Assembly (NCBI RefSeq): GCF_002224125.1
Contig: NZ_NCSM01000018.1
Span: forward strand, 372,001-436,000
Length of the DNA: 64,000 bases
Origin: Streptomyces sp. NBS 14/10
GTDB taxonomy: Bacteria; Actinomycetota; Actinomycetes; Streptomycetales; Streptomycetaceae
Reading direction: 5' to 3'
Part shown: one piece after another, positions 26,666 to 34,828 of the stretch
How positions within the stretch are numbered: position 1 is the stretch's first letter
Layout: each line of letters starts with the position of its first letter
Position numbers and translations under genes: made by a program
Notes under the pieces: model-generated
The model's database searches: none
Told to the model about the DNA's origin: nothing
The model's input: the letters and a program-made list of their open reading frames with translations, nothing else

Positions 26666-27001
26666 ATGCTCATCGCACGCTCCATTGCCTTGTTCTGCCT
26701 GGCCGCCCTCTTTGAAATCGGAGGTGCCTGGCTGGTCTGGCAAGGGGTGCGCGAGCACAGGGGATGGGCGTGGGTCGGCGCCGGAATCATCGCGCTGGGC
26801 GCCTACGGGTTCGTGGCCACGCTCCAGCCGGACGCGGAGTTCGGCCGCATCCTCGCGGCGTACGGAGGCGTCTTCGTCGCCGGTTCGCTCGCCTGGGGCA
26901 TGGTCGCCGACGGCTACCGGCCCGACCGATTCGATGTGGCCGGAGCGCTGATCTGCCTGGTCGGCGTAGCTGTGATCATGTATTCGCCGCGAGGCCGGTG
27001 A
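26666..27001 (+). CDS. YnfA/UPF0060 family membrane protein
   Basis: This 111-residue protein has four membrane segments with the family pattern [51 protein letters not shown] and [14 protein letters not shown]. The UPF0060 family is related to small multidrug-resistance transporters; function is unproven. ATG 26666 has no clear ribosome site, so translation may be leaderless. It ends only 4 bases before the convergent PepSY gene. Its upstream region, shared with the STAND gene, is AT-rich compared with the surroundings. Confidence 0.85.
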   Translation: MLIARSIALFCLAALFEIGGAWLVWQGVREHRGWAWVGAGIIALGAYGFVATLQPDAEFGRILAAYGGVFVAGSLAWGMVADGYRPDRFDVAGALICLVGVAVIMYSPRGR

Positions 27002-27005
27002 CGAC

Positions 27006-28190
27006 TTAGTCAGCCTCTCGGGTCACGCTCAGGACGCAGCCGGTGTCCGGGTCGATCAGGACCTCCCAGACCTCGTGGTCGCGCTTGACGTCGACGTCCC
27101 AGACCTGCTTCTTGGACTCCTCGTGCCGCGACTCCTTGTGCTCACGGTCCTTGTTGTGGTCCTTGCCCTTCTCGTCCTCGTCCTCGTCCTCGTCCTTGTT
27201 GTGGTCCCGGCCCTTGTGCTCCCGGTCCTTGTCCTTGTTGTGGTCGCCGGTCCGCAGCTGCGGGCCCTTGTGGTGGTTGTCCTTGCGCTTGGACTCCTCG
27301 CCCTTCTTGGACTCCTCGCCCTTGTGCGCCTCGTCCTCGTCGCACTCGTCTTCCAGCTCGGCGCTGACGGCCTCGCCACCGACCTCGCACTCGGCGATCT
27401 CAACGGCCTCGTCGAGCGTCACGGGGCCACTGCGCTTCTGCTCGTCCTTGTTCTCCTCCTCCTTGTTCTCTTCCTTGTTGTTCTCGTCCTTGTTCTCCTC
27501 CTCCTTGTTCTCTTCCTCGTGGCGGGCCTGCTTCTTCCCCCACTTCTTCTCCTGCTTCTCCTTCCCCTGCTTCTCCTCCTGCTGCTTCTCCTCCTGCTGC
27601 TTCTCCTCCTCCTGCTTCTCCTCCTGGCGCTTCTGGTCCTCGTGGCGGGGCTCCGTGGCGGCCTCGGACTCGGTCGCGCCGTACGGCTGCGCCATACCGG
27701 CGGTGTACCTGGCGATGGCGGCGTACGCCTTCTCGGCGCCGGGGACCGAGCGGTAGTCGTTGCCCTGGGAGCTCTCGTCGCCCTCGGCGGCGTACTGCTC
27801 GTCCATGGCCTGGTCGGCGGAGGGCTGCGCGAGGCTCCGCTCCTGGCCGCCGCCGTACTTCCCGCCGTTCTCGTGCTCACGGCCGTTGTCGTGCTCGCCG
27901 TTCTCTTCCTTGTTCTCGTGCTCGTTCTTCTTCTCGTGCTTGTTCTCGTGCTTCTTCTCATGATCACGGCCGTGGTCACGGCCGTTGTCGTGGTCCTTCT
28001 GCTGTTCCTCTTGGTCCTGCTCGCAGTTGCTGCTCATCCCGGAGTGGGGGCTGGGGGTCGCGCCGGCCGCCCAGGCAGCCGTCGGCGAACCGGCCACGAG
28101 TGCCGCGGCGGCGATGGCGCCAGCCGATACGACACCCCAACGTCGGAGGGCACGACGGTGCAGCTGGGTAAATCTCTTGTGCTGGGTCAT
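27006..28190 (-). CDS. Secreted PepSY-domain protein split by charged low-complexity sequence
   Basis: This 394-residue protein has a signal peptide (hydrophobic 18-40, likely cleavage after AWA at 41). A very charged region with repeated EEK, EENK, KQEEE and HEN blocks follows (about 56-250). The C-terminus holds a PepSY-like domain whose two halves, VTLDEAVEIAECEVGGEAVSAEL (257-279) and VWDVDVKRDHEVWEVLIDPDTG (363-384), are separated by about 80 residues rich in Asp, Lys, Glu and His. Normal PepSY domains are contiguous and about 60-70 residues. PepSY domains occur on inhibitors of extracellular peptidases. The charged blocks could bind cations or cell-wall polymers; that is speculation. 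Confidence 0.78.
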   Translation of the reverse strand: MTQHKRFTQLHRRALRRWGVVSAGAIAAAALVAGSPTAAWAAGATPSPHSGMSSNCEQDQEEQQKDHDNGRDHGRDHEKKHENKHEKKNEHENKEENGEHDNGREHENGGKYGGGQERSLAQPSADQAMDEQYAAEGDESSQGNDYRSVPGAEKAYAAIARYTAGMAQPYGATESEAATEPRHEDQKRQEEKQEEEKQQEEKQQEEKQGKEKQEKKWGKKQARHEEENKEEENKDENNKEENKEEENKDEQKRSGPVTLDEAVEIAECEVGGEAVSAELEDECDEDEAHKGEESKKGEESKRKDNHHKGPQLRTGDHNKDKDREHKGRDHNKDEDEDEDEKGKDHNKDREHKESRHEESKKQVWDVDVKRDHEVWEVLIDPDTGCVLSVTREAD

Positions 28191-28398
28191 GGGCTGTATT
28201 CACTCCTTGGCACAGGGAGGCTCCGGCCCGGCGGCGCGCCGGACGCAGTGCACCCTTCCCCGGGCCTCAGGCGCCGTAGCGGATTTCGATCTTCAGTCCC
28301 TCGATTGGCGGCCAATCTGTACGTCATATCCTGCGTATGGATTACAAACACAACGCACCTATGCGGACCCCGCCCAACACGTCGCCTCAGGAGTGCCG

Positions 28399-29154
28399 AT
28401 GACCACCCGTACCGCAGTCGTCACCGGTGCGAGCAGCGGGATCGGGGCCGCGACCGCCCGCCGCCTCGCCGCCGCCGGATTCCGTGTCGTCCTCGCCGCC
28501 CGCCGCAAGGAGCGCGTCGAAGCCCTCGCCGCCGAGCTGACCGAGGCCGGGCACGAGGCCGAGGCGTACCCGCTGGACGTCACCGACCGCGCCGCCGTGG
28601 ACGCCTTCGCGGCCGCGCTGGACCGCTGTGACGTACTCGTCAACAACGCGGGCGGCGCCCTCGGCACCGAACCCGTAGCGACCGCCGACCCGGCCGACTG
28701 GCGGGCGATGTACGAGGTCAATGTGGTGGGCGTGCTCAATGTCACACAGGCCCTGCTGCCCGCGCTGATCGCCTCAGGCGACGGCACCGTCGTCGTGCTG
28801 TCCTCCACGGCGGGCCATATCGCCTACGAGGGCGGCGGCGGTTACGTGGCCGCCAAGCACGGCACCCACGCCATCGCCGCCACCCTCCGCCTCGAACTGT
28901 GCGGCGACCCGGTGCGGGTGATCGAGATCGCCCCGGGCATGGTCCGCACGGACGAGTTCGCGCTGAACCGCTACCGCGGCGACGAGGACAAGGCCGCCGC
29001 GGTCTACGAGGGCGTGGCCGAGCCCCTGACCGCCGACGACGTCGCCGACACCGTCGAGTGGGCGGTCACCCGCCCCTCGCACGTCAACATCGATCTGATG
29101 GTCATCCGCCCCCGCGCCCAGGCGGCCCAGCACAAGGTGCACCGGGAGCGCTGA
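28399..29154 (+). CDS. Short-chain dehydrogenase/reductase (SDR)
   Basis: This 251-residue NAD(P)-dependent oxidoreductase shows the classical SDR motifs: the cofactor loop TGASSGIG near residue 9, VNNAGG, the catalytic serine in VLSSTAG, and YVAAK with the Tyr/Lys pair. IAPGMVRTDEF is the usual segment after the active site. The pattern resembles the YdfG/serine-3-dehydrogenase subgroup that oxidises beta-hydroxy acids, but the substrate is not provable. ATG 28399 follows CAGGAG by 5 bases. It is divergent from the PepSY gene (208 bases) and is followed by a hairpin terminator. Confidence 0.9.
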   Translation: MTTRTAVVTGASSGIGAATARRLAAAGFRVVLAARRKERVEALAAELTEAGHEAEAYPLDVTDRAAVDAFAAALDRCDVLVNNAGGALGTEPVATADPADWRAMYEVNVVGVLNVTQALLPALIASGDGTVVVLSSTAGHIAYEGGGGYVAAKHGTHAIAATLRLELCGDPVRVIEIAPGMVRTDEFALNRYRGDEDKAAAVYEGVAEPLTADDVADTVEWAVTRPSHVNIDLMVIRPRAQAAQHKVHRER

Positions 29155-29179
29155 CCCGCCCGCTCACGCGCACGACGAA

Positions 29180-29211
29180 GGCCCGCCCCGGTACAGCTAC
29201 TGGGGCGGGCC
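29180..29211. terminator. Hairpin terminator after SDR
   Basis: Arms GGCCCGCCCC (29180-29189) and GGGGCGGGCC (29202-29211) form a 10-bp stem between two convergent genes. Confidence 0.75.
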
Positions 29212-29235
29212 GTCGATGACGGTGCGGTGCGCGGA

Positions 29236-29685
29236 TCAGGCGGCTTCACCGGTGCGGATGCTTATCCAGCCGGTCCAGCCGGTCCAGCCGGTGCAGTCAC
29301 GGTTGATTCCGCTACTGCGGGCACAGACGCGGAATTTGATCCGGCCGGTCTCCGTCATGTCGTAGTCGCAGGTGACTGTCCAGCCCGTGCCGAGCGCGTT
29401 GTCGCACTCGCCCTCGCGGCCGTAGTCGGTGTACCAGTCGACCACGGTGCGCTGGCCGTCCCCGTAGAGGTCGGTGGCCTGAATGTCGTCGCCGTTGCCG
29501 ATGAAACACCCTTTGCCCGTCCAGACATCGAGGGTCGGGTGCAGGTTGCTGACGCACGTCTTGCCGTCTGCGGCGGAGGCGGGGGCGGCGGAAAAGCCGC
29601 CCGCCTGTTCTCCTCTGCGAATCAGGGGAATCGATTGCGGAGATGCCAGCGGCCTCAGACAGCCGTGAAAACCGTCCGCGATCAA
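29236..29685 (-). CDS. Small exported-type protein with damaged signal peptide
   Basis: The frame encodes 149 residues. Residues from about 33 on read like a mature exported protein after a signal peptide end (FSAAPASAADGKTC), with five to six cysteines and a C-terminal CTGWTGWTGW run created by a 9-base tandem repeat. The expected hydrophobic signal core is absent in all three frames upstream. AGAGGAGAACA, which looks like a ribosome site, lies just before the residual signal end. A deletion of start codon and signal core is therefore likely, and the gene may be dead. Family not recognised. Confidence 0.5.
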   Translation of the reverse strand: MIADGFHGCLRPLASPQSIPLIRRGEQAGGFSAAPASAADGKTCVSNLHPTLDVWTGKGCFIGNGDDIQATDLYGDGQRTVVDWYTDYGREGECDNALGTGWTVTCDYDMTETGRIKFRVCARSSGINRDCTGWTGWTGWISIRTGEAA

Positions 29686-29876
29686 GCTCTTTGCACCGTG
29701 AAGTAGCTCCGCTCCAGCAACCTCAGAAGAACCTCAAGAAATTCACGAACAGAAAGCAGCCTGCTATTCTCCGCCGCGTGTCGGCGAGCAATCCCGTGCC
29801 ATCGATGGCGAATTGGACGCGGTTTCTTTCGAATTCCCAGGGTGCGGACTACGCAATGGCCCCGGCGCGGGCAACG

Positions 29877-29910
29877 CGATGGCCCCGGCCTTGACCGGCC
29901 GGGGCCATCG
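29877..29910. terminator. Perfect 14-bp hairpin after rtcB
   Basis: Arms CGATGGCCCCGGCC (29877-29890) and its exact complement (29897-29910) flank the 6-base loop TTGACC, 20 bases beyond the rtcB stop. The rest of 29686-29930 holds nothing recognisable. Confidence 0.8.
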
Positions 29911-29930
29911 ATCATGTGCGATCCCGCACC

Positions 29931-31124
29931 TCAACCCTTCACGCACACCAGCTGCTTGAGCTTCGCCACCACCTCGACGAGGTCCCGCTGCTGGTCGATC
30001 ACCTTCTCGATCGGCTTGTACGCGCTCGGGATCTCGTCCACGACCCCGGCGTCCTTACGGCACTCCACGCCCCGCGTCTGCTCCTCCAAGTCCCGCGTGG
30101 AGAAGCGCTTCTTCGCGGCGTTACGGCTCATCTTCCGACCCGCGCCGTGCGAGGCCGAGTTGAACGACGCCGCGTTCCCCAGGCCCTTGACGATGTACGA
30201 ACCGGTGCCCATCGAGCCGGGAATGATCCCGTAGTCCCCACTGCCCGCCCGGATCGCGCCCTTACGGGTCACCAGCAGGTCCATTCCCTCATAGCGCTCC
30301 TCCGCCACGTAGTTGTGGTGGCAGGAGATGACGGGCTCGAACGTCGGCTTGGCCTTCTTGAACTCCTTGCGGACGACGTCCTGGAAGAGTGCCATCATGA
30401 CCGCGCGGTTGTACTTCGCGTACTCCTGCGCCCAGAACAGATCGTGCCGGTACGCCGCCATCTGCGGGGTGTCCGCGATGAAGACCGCCAAGTCGTGGTC
30501 GACCAGGCCCTGGTTGTGCGGCAGTTTCCTGGCCTCGCCGATGTGGTACTCGGCCAGCTCCTTGCCGATGTTCCGGGAGCCGGAGTGCAGCATCAGCCAG
30601 ACCGAGCCCGACTCGTCGAGGCAGAACTCGATGAAGTGGTTACCGGAGCCGAGCGAACCCATCTGCTTCACGGCCCGCTCCTGACGGAACCTGACCGCCT
30701 CGGCGACCTCTCCGAACCGCCCCCAGAAGTCGTCCCACCCCGGCGCCGAGAATCCGTACAGCTGCCCCGGGTCGACCGGGTCCTCGTGCATTCCCCGCCC
30801 GACCGGGATCGCCCGCTCGATCCGCGACCGCAGCCGCGAGAGGTCCCCGGGCAGGTCCTCGGCCGTCAGCGAGGTCCGGACCGCCGACATCCCGCAGCCG
30901 ATGTCCACACCCACCGCCGCCGGGCATACGGCGCCCTGCATCGCGATCACCGAGCCGACGGTGGCGCCCTTTCCGTAGTGCACATCCGGCATCACGGCCA
31001 GGCCCTTGATCCACGGCAGCGTCGCGACGTTGCGCAGCTGCTGCATGGCCACGCCCTCGACCGTCGCGGGATCGGTCCACATACGGATCGGAACCCGCGC
31101 CCCGGGCAGCTCGACATACGACAT
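29931..31124 (-). CDS. rtcB: RNA-splicing ligase RtcB
   Basis: This 397-residue enzyme belongs to the RtcB family, GTP- and manganese-dependent ligases that join 2',3'-cyclic phosphate or 3'-phosphate RNA ends to 5'-OH ends. Family motifs are clear: MPDVHYGKGATVGSVI, GVDIGCGM with the metal-binding cysteine, GSLGSGNHFIEF, LHSGSRNIG, IPGSMGTGSYIV and ASHGAGR with the histidine that is guanylylated. Length is normal for the shorter bacterial group. No archease or RtcA/RtcR gene is adjacent. The start at 31124 lies 182 bases from the divergent lipoprotein gene. It ends in a strong hairpin. Confidence 0.95.
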   Translation of the reverse strand: MSYVELPGARVPIRMWTDPATVEGVAMQQLRNVATLPWIKGLAVMPDVHYGKGATVGSVIAMQGAVCPAAVGVDIGCGMSAVRTSLTAEDLPGDLSRLRSRIERAIPVGRGMHEDPVDPGQLYGFSAPGWDDFWGRFGEVAEAVRFRQERAVKQMGSLGSGNHFIEFCLDESGSVWLMLHSGSRNIGKELAEYHIGEARKLPHNQGLVDHDLAVFIADTPQMAAYRHDLFWAQEYAKYNRAVMMALFQDVVRKEFKKAKPTFEPVISCHHNYVAEERYEGMDLLVTRKGAIRAGSGDYGIIPGSMGTGSYIVKGLGNAASFNSASHGAGRKMSRNAAKKRFSTRDLEEQTRGVECRKDAGVVDEIPSAYKPIEKVIDQQRDLVEVVAKLKQLVCVKG

Positions 31125-31306
31125 GTTTTACTCATTCCCCCATAGAAGACTGAAAACGCAAAAGCCGGACCAAGGCCCCCAATATCGGCGGGCGACCGGC
31201 AGACGCGGCGGCGCGTGCGATAGACATTGTCTGCAGGCCCCGCCCACGGGCGGCAAGCAGTTTTCGCTCCGTGTTCGCTCGGAGAGATCTTGAAAGGACG
31301 GGGAGA

Positions 31307-32293
31307 GTGCAGCCAGCGCAGCAGCGAAGGGCGTACGCAGCGGGTGCCGCACGGGCCGCCGCCGTGCTCACGACGGTGCTCGCCGCCATCGGCCTGAGCG
31401 GCTGCACCAGCACCGCCTCACACGCGGGCCTCGACGACGGCAAGCCAGGCGACTCCGGGGCGCCGGTCGCCGCCGCGCCCGGCAAGTACCGCACCCTCCC
31501 CGAGGCGTGCGGCGCGATCGACTCCAAGACGCTGCGCAATCTGCTGCCCGGCGCCGAGGAGGACGACCCGGTCTACGACGGCCAGGCCACCGTCACCTAT
31601 GACACCAACCGGCGCGTCGGCTGCCGCTGGAAGCTGGAGACGAGCAGCGGCACCCGCTATCTCACGCTCGACTTCGAGCGCGTCGTCTCGTACGACCCGA
31701 CGGTCAGCGACGACGACCAGGCGAAGGAGCGGTACGAGAAGAAGGCCACCGCCGCGCACGTCCCGGGCGCCTCGGAGACCCCCAGCGCCCCCTCCGGCTC
31801 CTCCGGCTCCTCCGGTTCGGAATCCGGCTCCGGCTCGCCCGGCAAGGACACCCCGAAGGGGTCCGCGTCGGCCTCCCCCGACTCCGGGAAGGACGATTCC
31901 GGGAATTCCGGCAATTCCGGGGAAAGCGGCTCCGGCAAGGACGGTTCCAAGACCGAGGGCACCAAAGTCGAGGGCACAACGCCCCACGCCTCCGGAACCG
32001 ACGAGCCGGGGACCCGCGGCACGGACGCCTCCGGCGACACCGACGCCTCGGAGACCGCCGCACCGCGCCGCCTGGACGACCTCGCCGACGACGCCTTCCT
32101 CGACGACCAGCTCGTCACCACTGACTCCGGTATCCACCGAGATGTCACCGTCGTCTTCAGGTCCTCAAATGTGATTGCCACCATTGAGTACGACCAGTGG
32201 TCGACCAACAAAAAGAACATTCCCAGCAGCGAAGAACTGCAGGTCAACGCCGAAGATCTGGCCCAGGAGCTGACCGGGCGGCTCAACGAATAG
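31307..32293 (+). CDS. DUF3558 family lipoprotein with Ser/Gly-rich insert
   Basis: This 328-residue protein has a lipoprotein signal ending LSGC (cysteine about residue 33), so it is anchored outside the membrane. The N-terminal half resembles DUF3558 lipoproteins (ACGAIDSKTLRNLLPGA, GCRWKLETSSGTRYLTLDFERV). A 100-residue insert rich in Ser, Gly, Asp and Lys follows, then the end of the domain (DVTVVFRSSNVIATIEYDQW). GTG 31307 is chosen because AAAGGA precedes it. The next gene is a paralogue, so the pair arose by duplication. Function unknown; in mycobacteria the family is cell-envelope associated. Confidence 0.83.
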   Translation: MQPAQQRRAYAAGAARAAAVLTTVLAAIGLSGCTSTASHAGLDDGKPGDSGAPVAAAPGKYRTLPEACGAIDSKTLRNLLPGAEEDDPVYDGQATVTYDTNRRVGCRWKLETSSGTRYLTLDFERVVSYDPTVSDDDQAKERYEKKATAAHVPGASETPSAPSGSSGSSGSESGSGSPGKDTPKGSASASPDSGKDDSGNSGNSGESGSGKDGSKTEGTKVEGTTPHASGTDEPGTRGTDASGDTDASETAAPRRLDDLADDAFLDDQLVTTDSGIHRDVTVVFRSSNVIATIEYDQWSTNKKNIPSSEELQVNAEDLAQELTGRLNE

Positions 32294-32416
32294 ACCGGTG
32301 TAGGGGGCCTCGCGCAAGACGCCCGAATTGGGCTGTGCGCGCATCGGCCGCGTACCGTGCCGTGTCATGACGCGGGCGGGACGGCCGCCCATCGACCGAG
32401 AACGAGCGAAGGACCC

Positions 32417-33157
32417 ATGCACCGAACAGCCCCTCGACTCGCCCGTATATTCGTCAGCGCAGCCGTACCGGTGGTGCTCGTCGCCGGCTGCTCCTCCGGC
32501 TCCGACAAGGACTCGAAGGACTCGGCCAGCCCGTCGAAATCGGCCACGCCCAGCCCGACGCCGACCGTCGCGGCCGCAAAGTACAGCAAGCTCCCGACGG
32601 TCTGCCCGACCCTGTCCGGCAAGACGATCGACGAGTTGGTCCCCAAGGCCGAGAGCAAGAAGGGCAAGGAGCTCCCCTCCGCCGACGCCAACCAGTCGGC
32701 CAGCTGCCTGTGGACCGGCCTCAACGGGTTCAAGTACCGGCAGCTCACCGTCTCCCTCAAACTTTTCAGATCCGAGGTGTCGCTGGGCTCCGGCGACAAG
32801 CGGGCCCAGGCCTACGCCGGCGACCAGGCCCAGAAGGCCGCCACGTCCGACGGCGCCAAGAACGCCAAGACCGGGCAGGTGTCCGGCATCGGCGACGCGG
32901 CCACCACCGTCAGCACGGAGTCGAAGAAGGACGGCGACGAGTTCCGGAACCAGACCGTCGTGGTCCGCACCGCGAACGTCGTCCTGACCCTCGAGTACAA
33001 CGGCGCCGGCTACGAGGACGAGAAGACCCCGGACCCCAAGACGCTGCTCAAGGACGCCGAGACCGGGGCCAAGGAGGTCGTCGCGTCCATCGAGAAGGAC
33101 GCCGAAAAGAGCGGCGCGAGCAGCGCGGGCAGCGGCGCGAGCAGCAGCGCCGCGTAG
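32417..33157 (+). CDS. DUF3558 family lipoprotein
   Basis: This 246-residue lipoprotein has a signal peptide ending VAGCSS (cysteine 25) and a short Ser/Thr/Pro linker. The DUF3558-like domain follows, with LPTVCPTLSGKTIDELVPKA, ASCLWTG and NQTVVVRTANVVLTLEYNGAGYED. It is a paralogue of the protein encoded just upstream, without the long low-complexity insert. ATG 32417 follows GAAGGA by 4 bases. The 124-base gap between the two genes suggests separate or partly coupled transcription. Function unknown. Confidence 0.85.
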   Translation: MHRTAPRLARIFVSAAVPVVLVAGCSSGSDKDSKDSASPSKSATPSPTPTVAAAKYSKLPTVCPTLSGKTIDELVPKAESKKGKELPSADANQSASCLWTGLNGFKYRQLTVSLKLFRSEVSLGSGDKRAQAYAGDQAQKAATSDGAKNAKTGQVSGIGDAATTVSTESKKDGDEFRNQTVVVRTANVVLTLEYNGAGYEDEKTPDPKTLLKDAETGAKEVVASIEKDAEKSGASSAGSGASSSAA

Positions 33158-33267
33158 CCACCACCCGCCGCCGGCCGAGCCGTTGCGACCCCCTTCCCGT
33201 CCACCGCCCTTGACGTGTATGCGACGCTGGGCGCGCCGAATGCCGTAGGACGGGGGAGGGGTCGCGG

Positions 33268-34758
33268 GTGGCCGCGATGCAGTTGACACGTACGCACCGC
33301 ATATTGATCGGGGTGGTCGTCACCGGAGCGGTGGTGATCGCCGCGATCGGTTTCGCGGGCTCCTACGCCGCCGTGCGCGATCTCGCCCACGACAAGGGAT
33401 TCGGCGCTTTCGCCAACGTCCTGCCCATCGGGATCGACGCGGGAATCGTCGTCCTGCTCGCGCTCGATCTGCTGCTGACCTGGCTGCGGATCCCCTTCCC
33501 GCTGCTGCGCCAGACGGCCTGGCTGCTGACCGCGGCCACCATCGCCTTCAACGGCGCGGCCGCCTGGCCCGACCCGCTCGGCGTCGGTATGCACGCCGTC
33601 ATCCCGATCCTGTTCGTGGTCTCCGTCGAGGCCGCCCGGCACGCGATCGGGCGGATCGCCGACATCACCGCCGACCGGCACATGGAGTCGGTGCGCGTCG
33701 CCCGCTGGCTGCTGGCACCCGTGCCGACCTTCCGGCTGTGGCGCCGGATGAAGCTGTGGGAGCTGCGCTCGTACGACCAGGTCATCAAGCTCGAACAGGA
33801 CCGCCTCGTCTACCGCGCCCGGCTGCGGGCCCGCTACGGCCGCGCCTGGCGCCGCAAGGCCCCGGTCGAGTCGCTGATGCCGCTGCGCCTGGCGCGCTAC
33901 GGGGTGCCGCTGGCGGAGACCGCCCCGGCAGGGCTCGCCGCGGCGGGCCTGGACCCGGCCGAGCTGACGCCCGCACCGCTGCCCGCCGCGCTGCCCTACG
34001 GGGGCAGGAACGCGGGCATTCCCGGGGCCGCGGGAGCCGTCGGTGCCGCGGGGGTGCCAGGGGCCGCGGGGGCGAACGGGGCCGCGGCCCAGGAGCGTGA
34101 GCTGCCCATGGCCTTCCCGCTGCCGGTGTACCAGCAGCAGGGGTACCAGCAGCCCGCCACGCCCGAGCACGACGGGCGGGCGGCGACCGGCTTCGAGCAG
34201 CAGGCCGCGGGCCATCCGGCGAACGGGCAGCCGCAGACACCGGACGAGGCGCAGCAGCCCCAGCAGATACCGGCCCAGGCCCAGCAGGCCCACGAGGCGC
34301 AGCAGGCGCAGCAGGCGCAGCAGGCCCAGCTCGACGCCCAGGCCCAGCAGCAGGCGCAGCAGCTCGCGGCGCAGGTCGACGAGGCGCAGGGCGCCGGGCC
34401 GCAGGTGACCGCCCCGGTCGGCGCAGGGGGCCGGGTCCGGCCGCTGGGCGGGCAGGGCACCAGCAGCCAGGTCCCGTATGTGCCGGCGCAGCGGGGACTG
34501 GAGTCCTATGGCGAGCCCGAGCCGTCCGAGGCGGCCGTCCCGCCCATGGACCTGCCGGACGACATGCCACGCGACGAGGTGTACTACGGGGCCTTCCGCC
34601 AGCACCTCGCCAACAACGGCAGGTTCCCCTCCCCGTACCAGTTCGGCCGTCTGCTGCGCGAGGGATACGGCATCCCCGACCTCAGCGACGGCGATGTGCG
34701 CAGGCACCTGACGGAGTGCACGGAGCGCTACAAGCTGGAGACCGAGTCCATCCCGTAA
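33268..34758 (+). CDS. DUF2637 membrane protein with Gln/Ala-rich linker
   Basis: This 496-residue protein starts with a DUF2637 domain of four membrane segments (about 11-130), including FANVLPIGIDAGIVVLLALDLLLTW and AVIPILFVVSVEAARHAIGRIAD. This domain is shared with spread proteins of actinomycete conjugative plasmids and with chromosomal homologues. A basic segment follows, then a linker of Gly/Ala (about 248-272) and Gln/Ala repeats (about 320-380). The last 60 residues (YYGAFRQHLANNGRFPSPYQFGRLLREGYGIPDLSDGDVRRHL) look like a small helical DNA-binding-type domain. GTG 33268 follows GGGAGGGG by 6 bases. Function unknown. Confidence 0.83.
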   Translation: MAAMQLTRTHRILIGVVVTGAVVIAAIGFAGSYAAVRDLAHDKGFGAFANVLPIGIDAGIVVLLALDLLLTWLRIPFPLLRQTAWLLTAATIAFNGAAAWPDPLGVGMHAVIPILFVVSVEAARHAIGRIADITADRHMESVRVARWLLAPVPTFRLWRRMKLWELRSYDQVIKLEQDRLVYRARLRARYGRAWRRKAPVESLMPLRLARYGVPLAETAPAGLAAAGLDPAELTPAPLPAALPYGGRNAGIPGAAGAVGAAGVPGAAGANGAAAQERELPMAFPLPVYQQQGYQQPATPEHDGRAATGFEQQAAGHPANGQPQTPDEAQQPQQIPAQAQQAHEAQQAQQAQQAQLDAQAQQQAQQLAAQVDEAQGAGPQVTAPVGAGGRVRPLGGQGTSSQVPYVPAQRGLESYGEPEPSEAAVPPMDLPDDMPRDEVYYGAFRQHLANNGRFPSPYQFGRLLREGYGIPDLSDGDVRRHLTECTERYKLETESIP

Positions 34759-34778
34759 CGCGCACCCGTTACAGCACG

Positions 34779-34815
34779 CGGGCGGGCCGGACTCGTCACG
34801 AGTCCGGCCCGCCCG
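34779..34815. terminator. Bidirectional terminator, 18-bp stem
   Basis: CGGGCGGGCCGGACTCGT (34779-34796) and its complement (34798-34815) form a near-continuous hairpin between the convergent DUF2637 and lysS genes. Confidence 0.85.
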
Positions 34816-34828
34816 CTGTCCGAGAACG

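Noticed and set aside
27075..28631. Leu/Val-rich 518-codon plus-strand frame
   Set aside because: It is the complement of the GAG/AAG repeats of the PepSY gene; the signal peptide and PepSY halves show the minus strand is coding.
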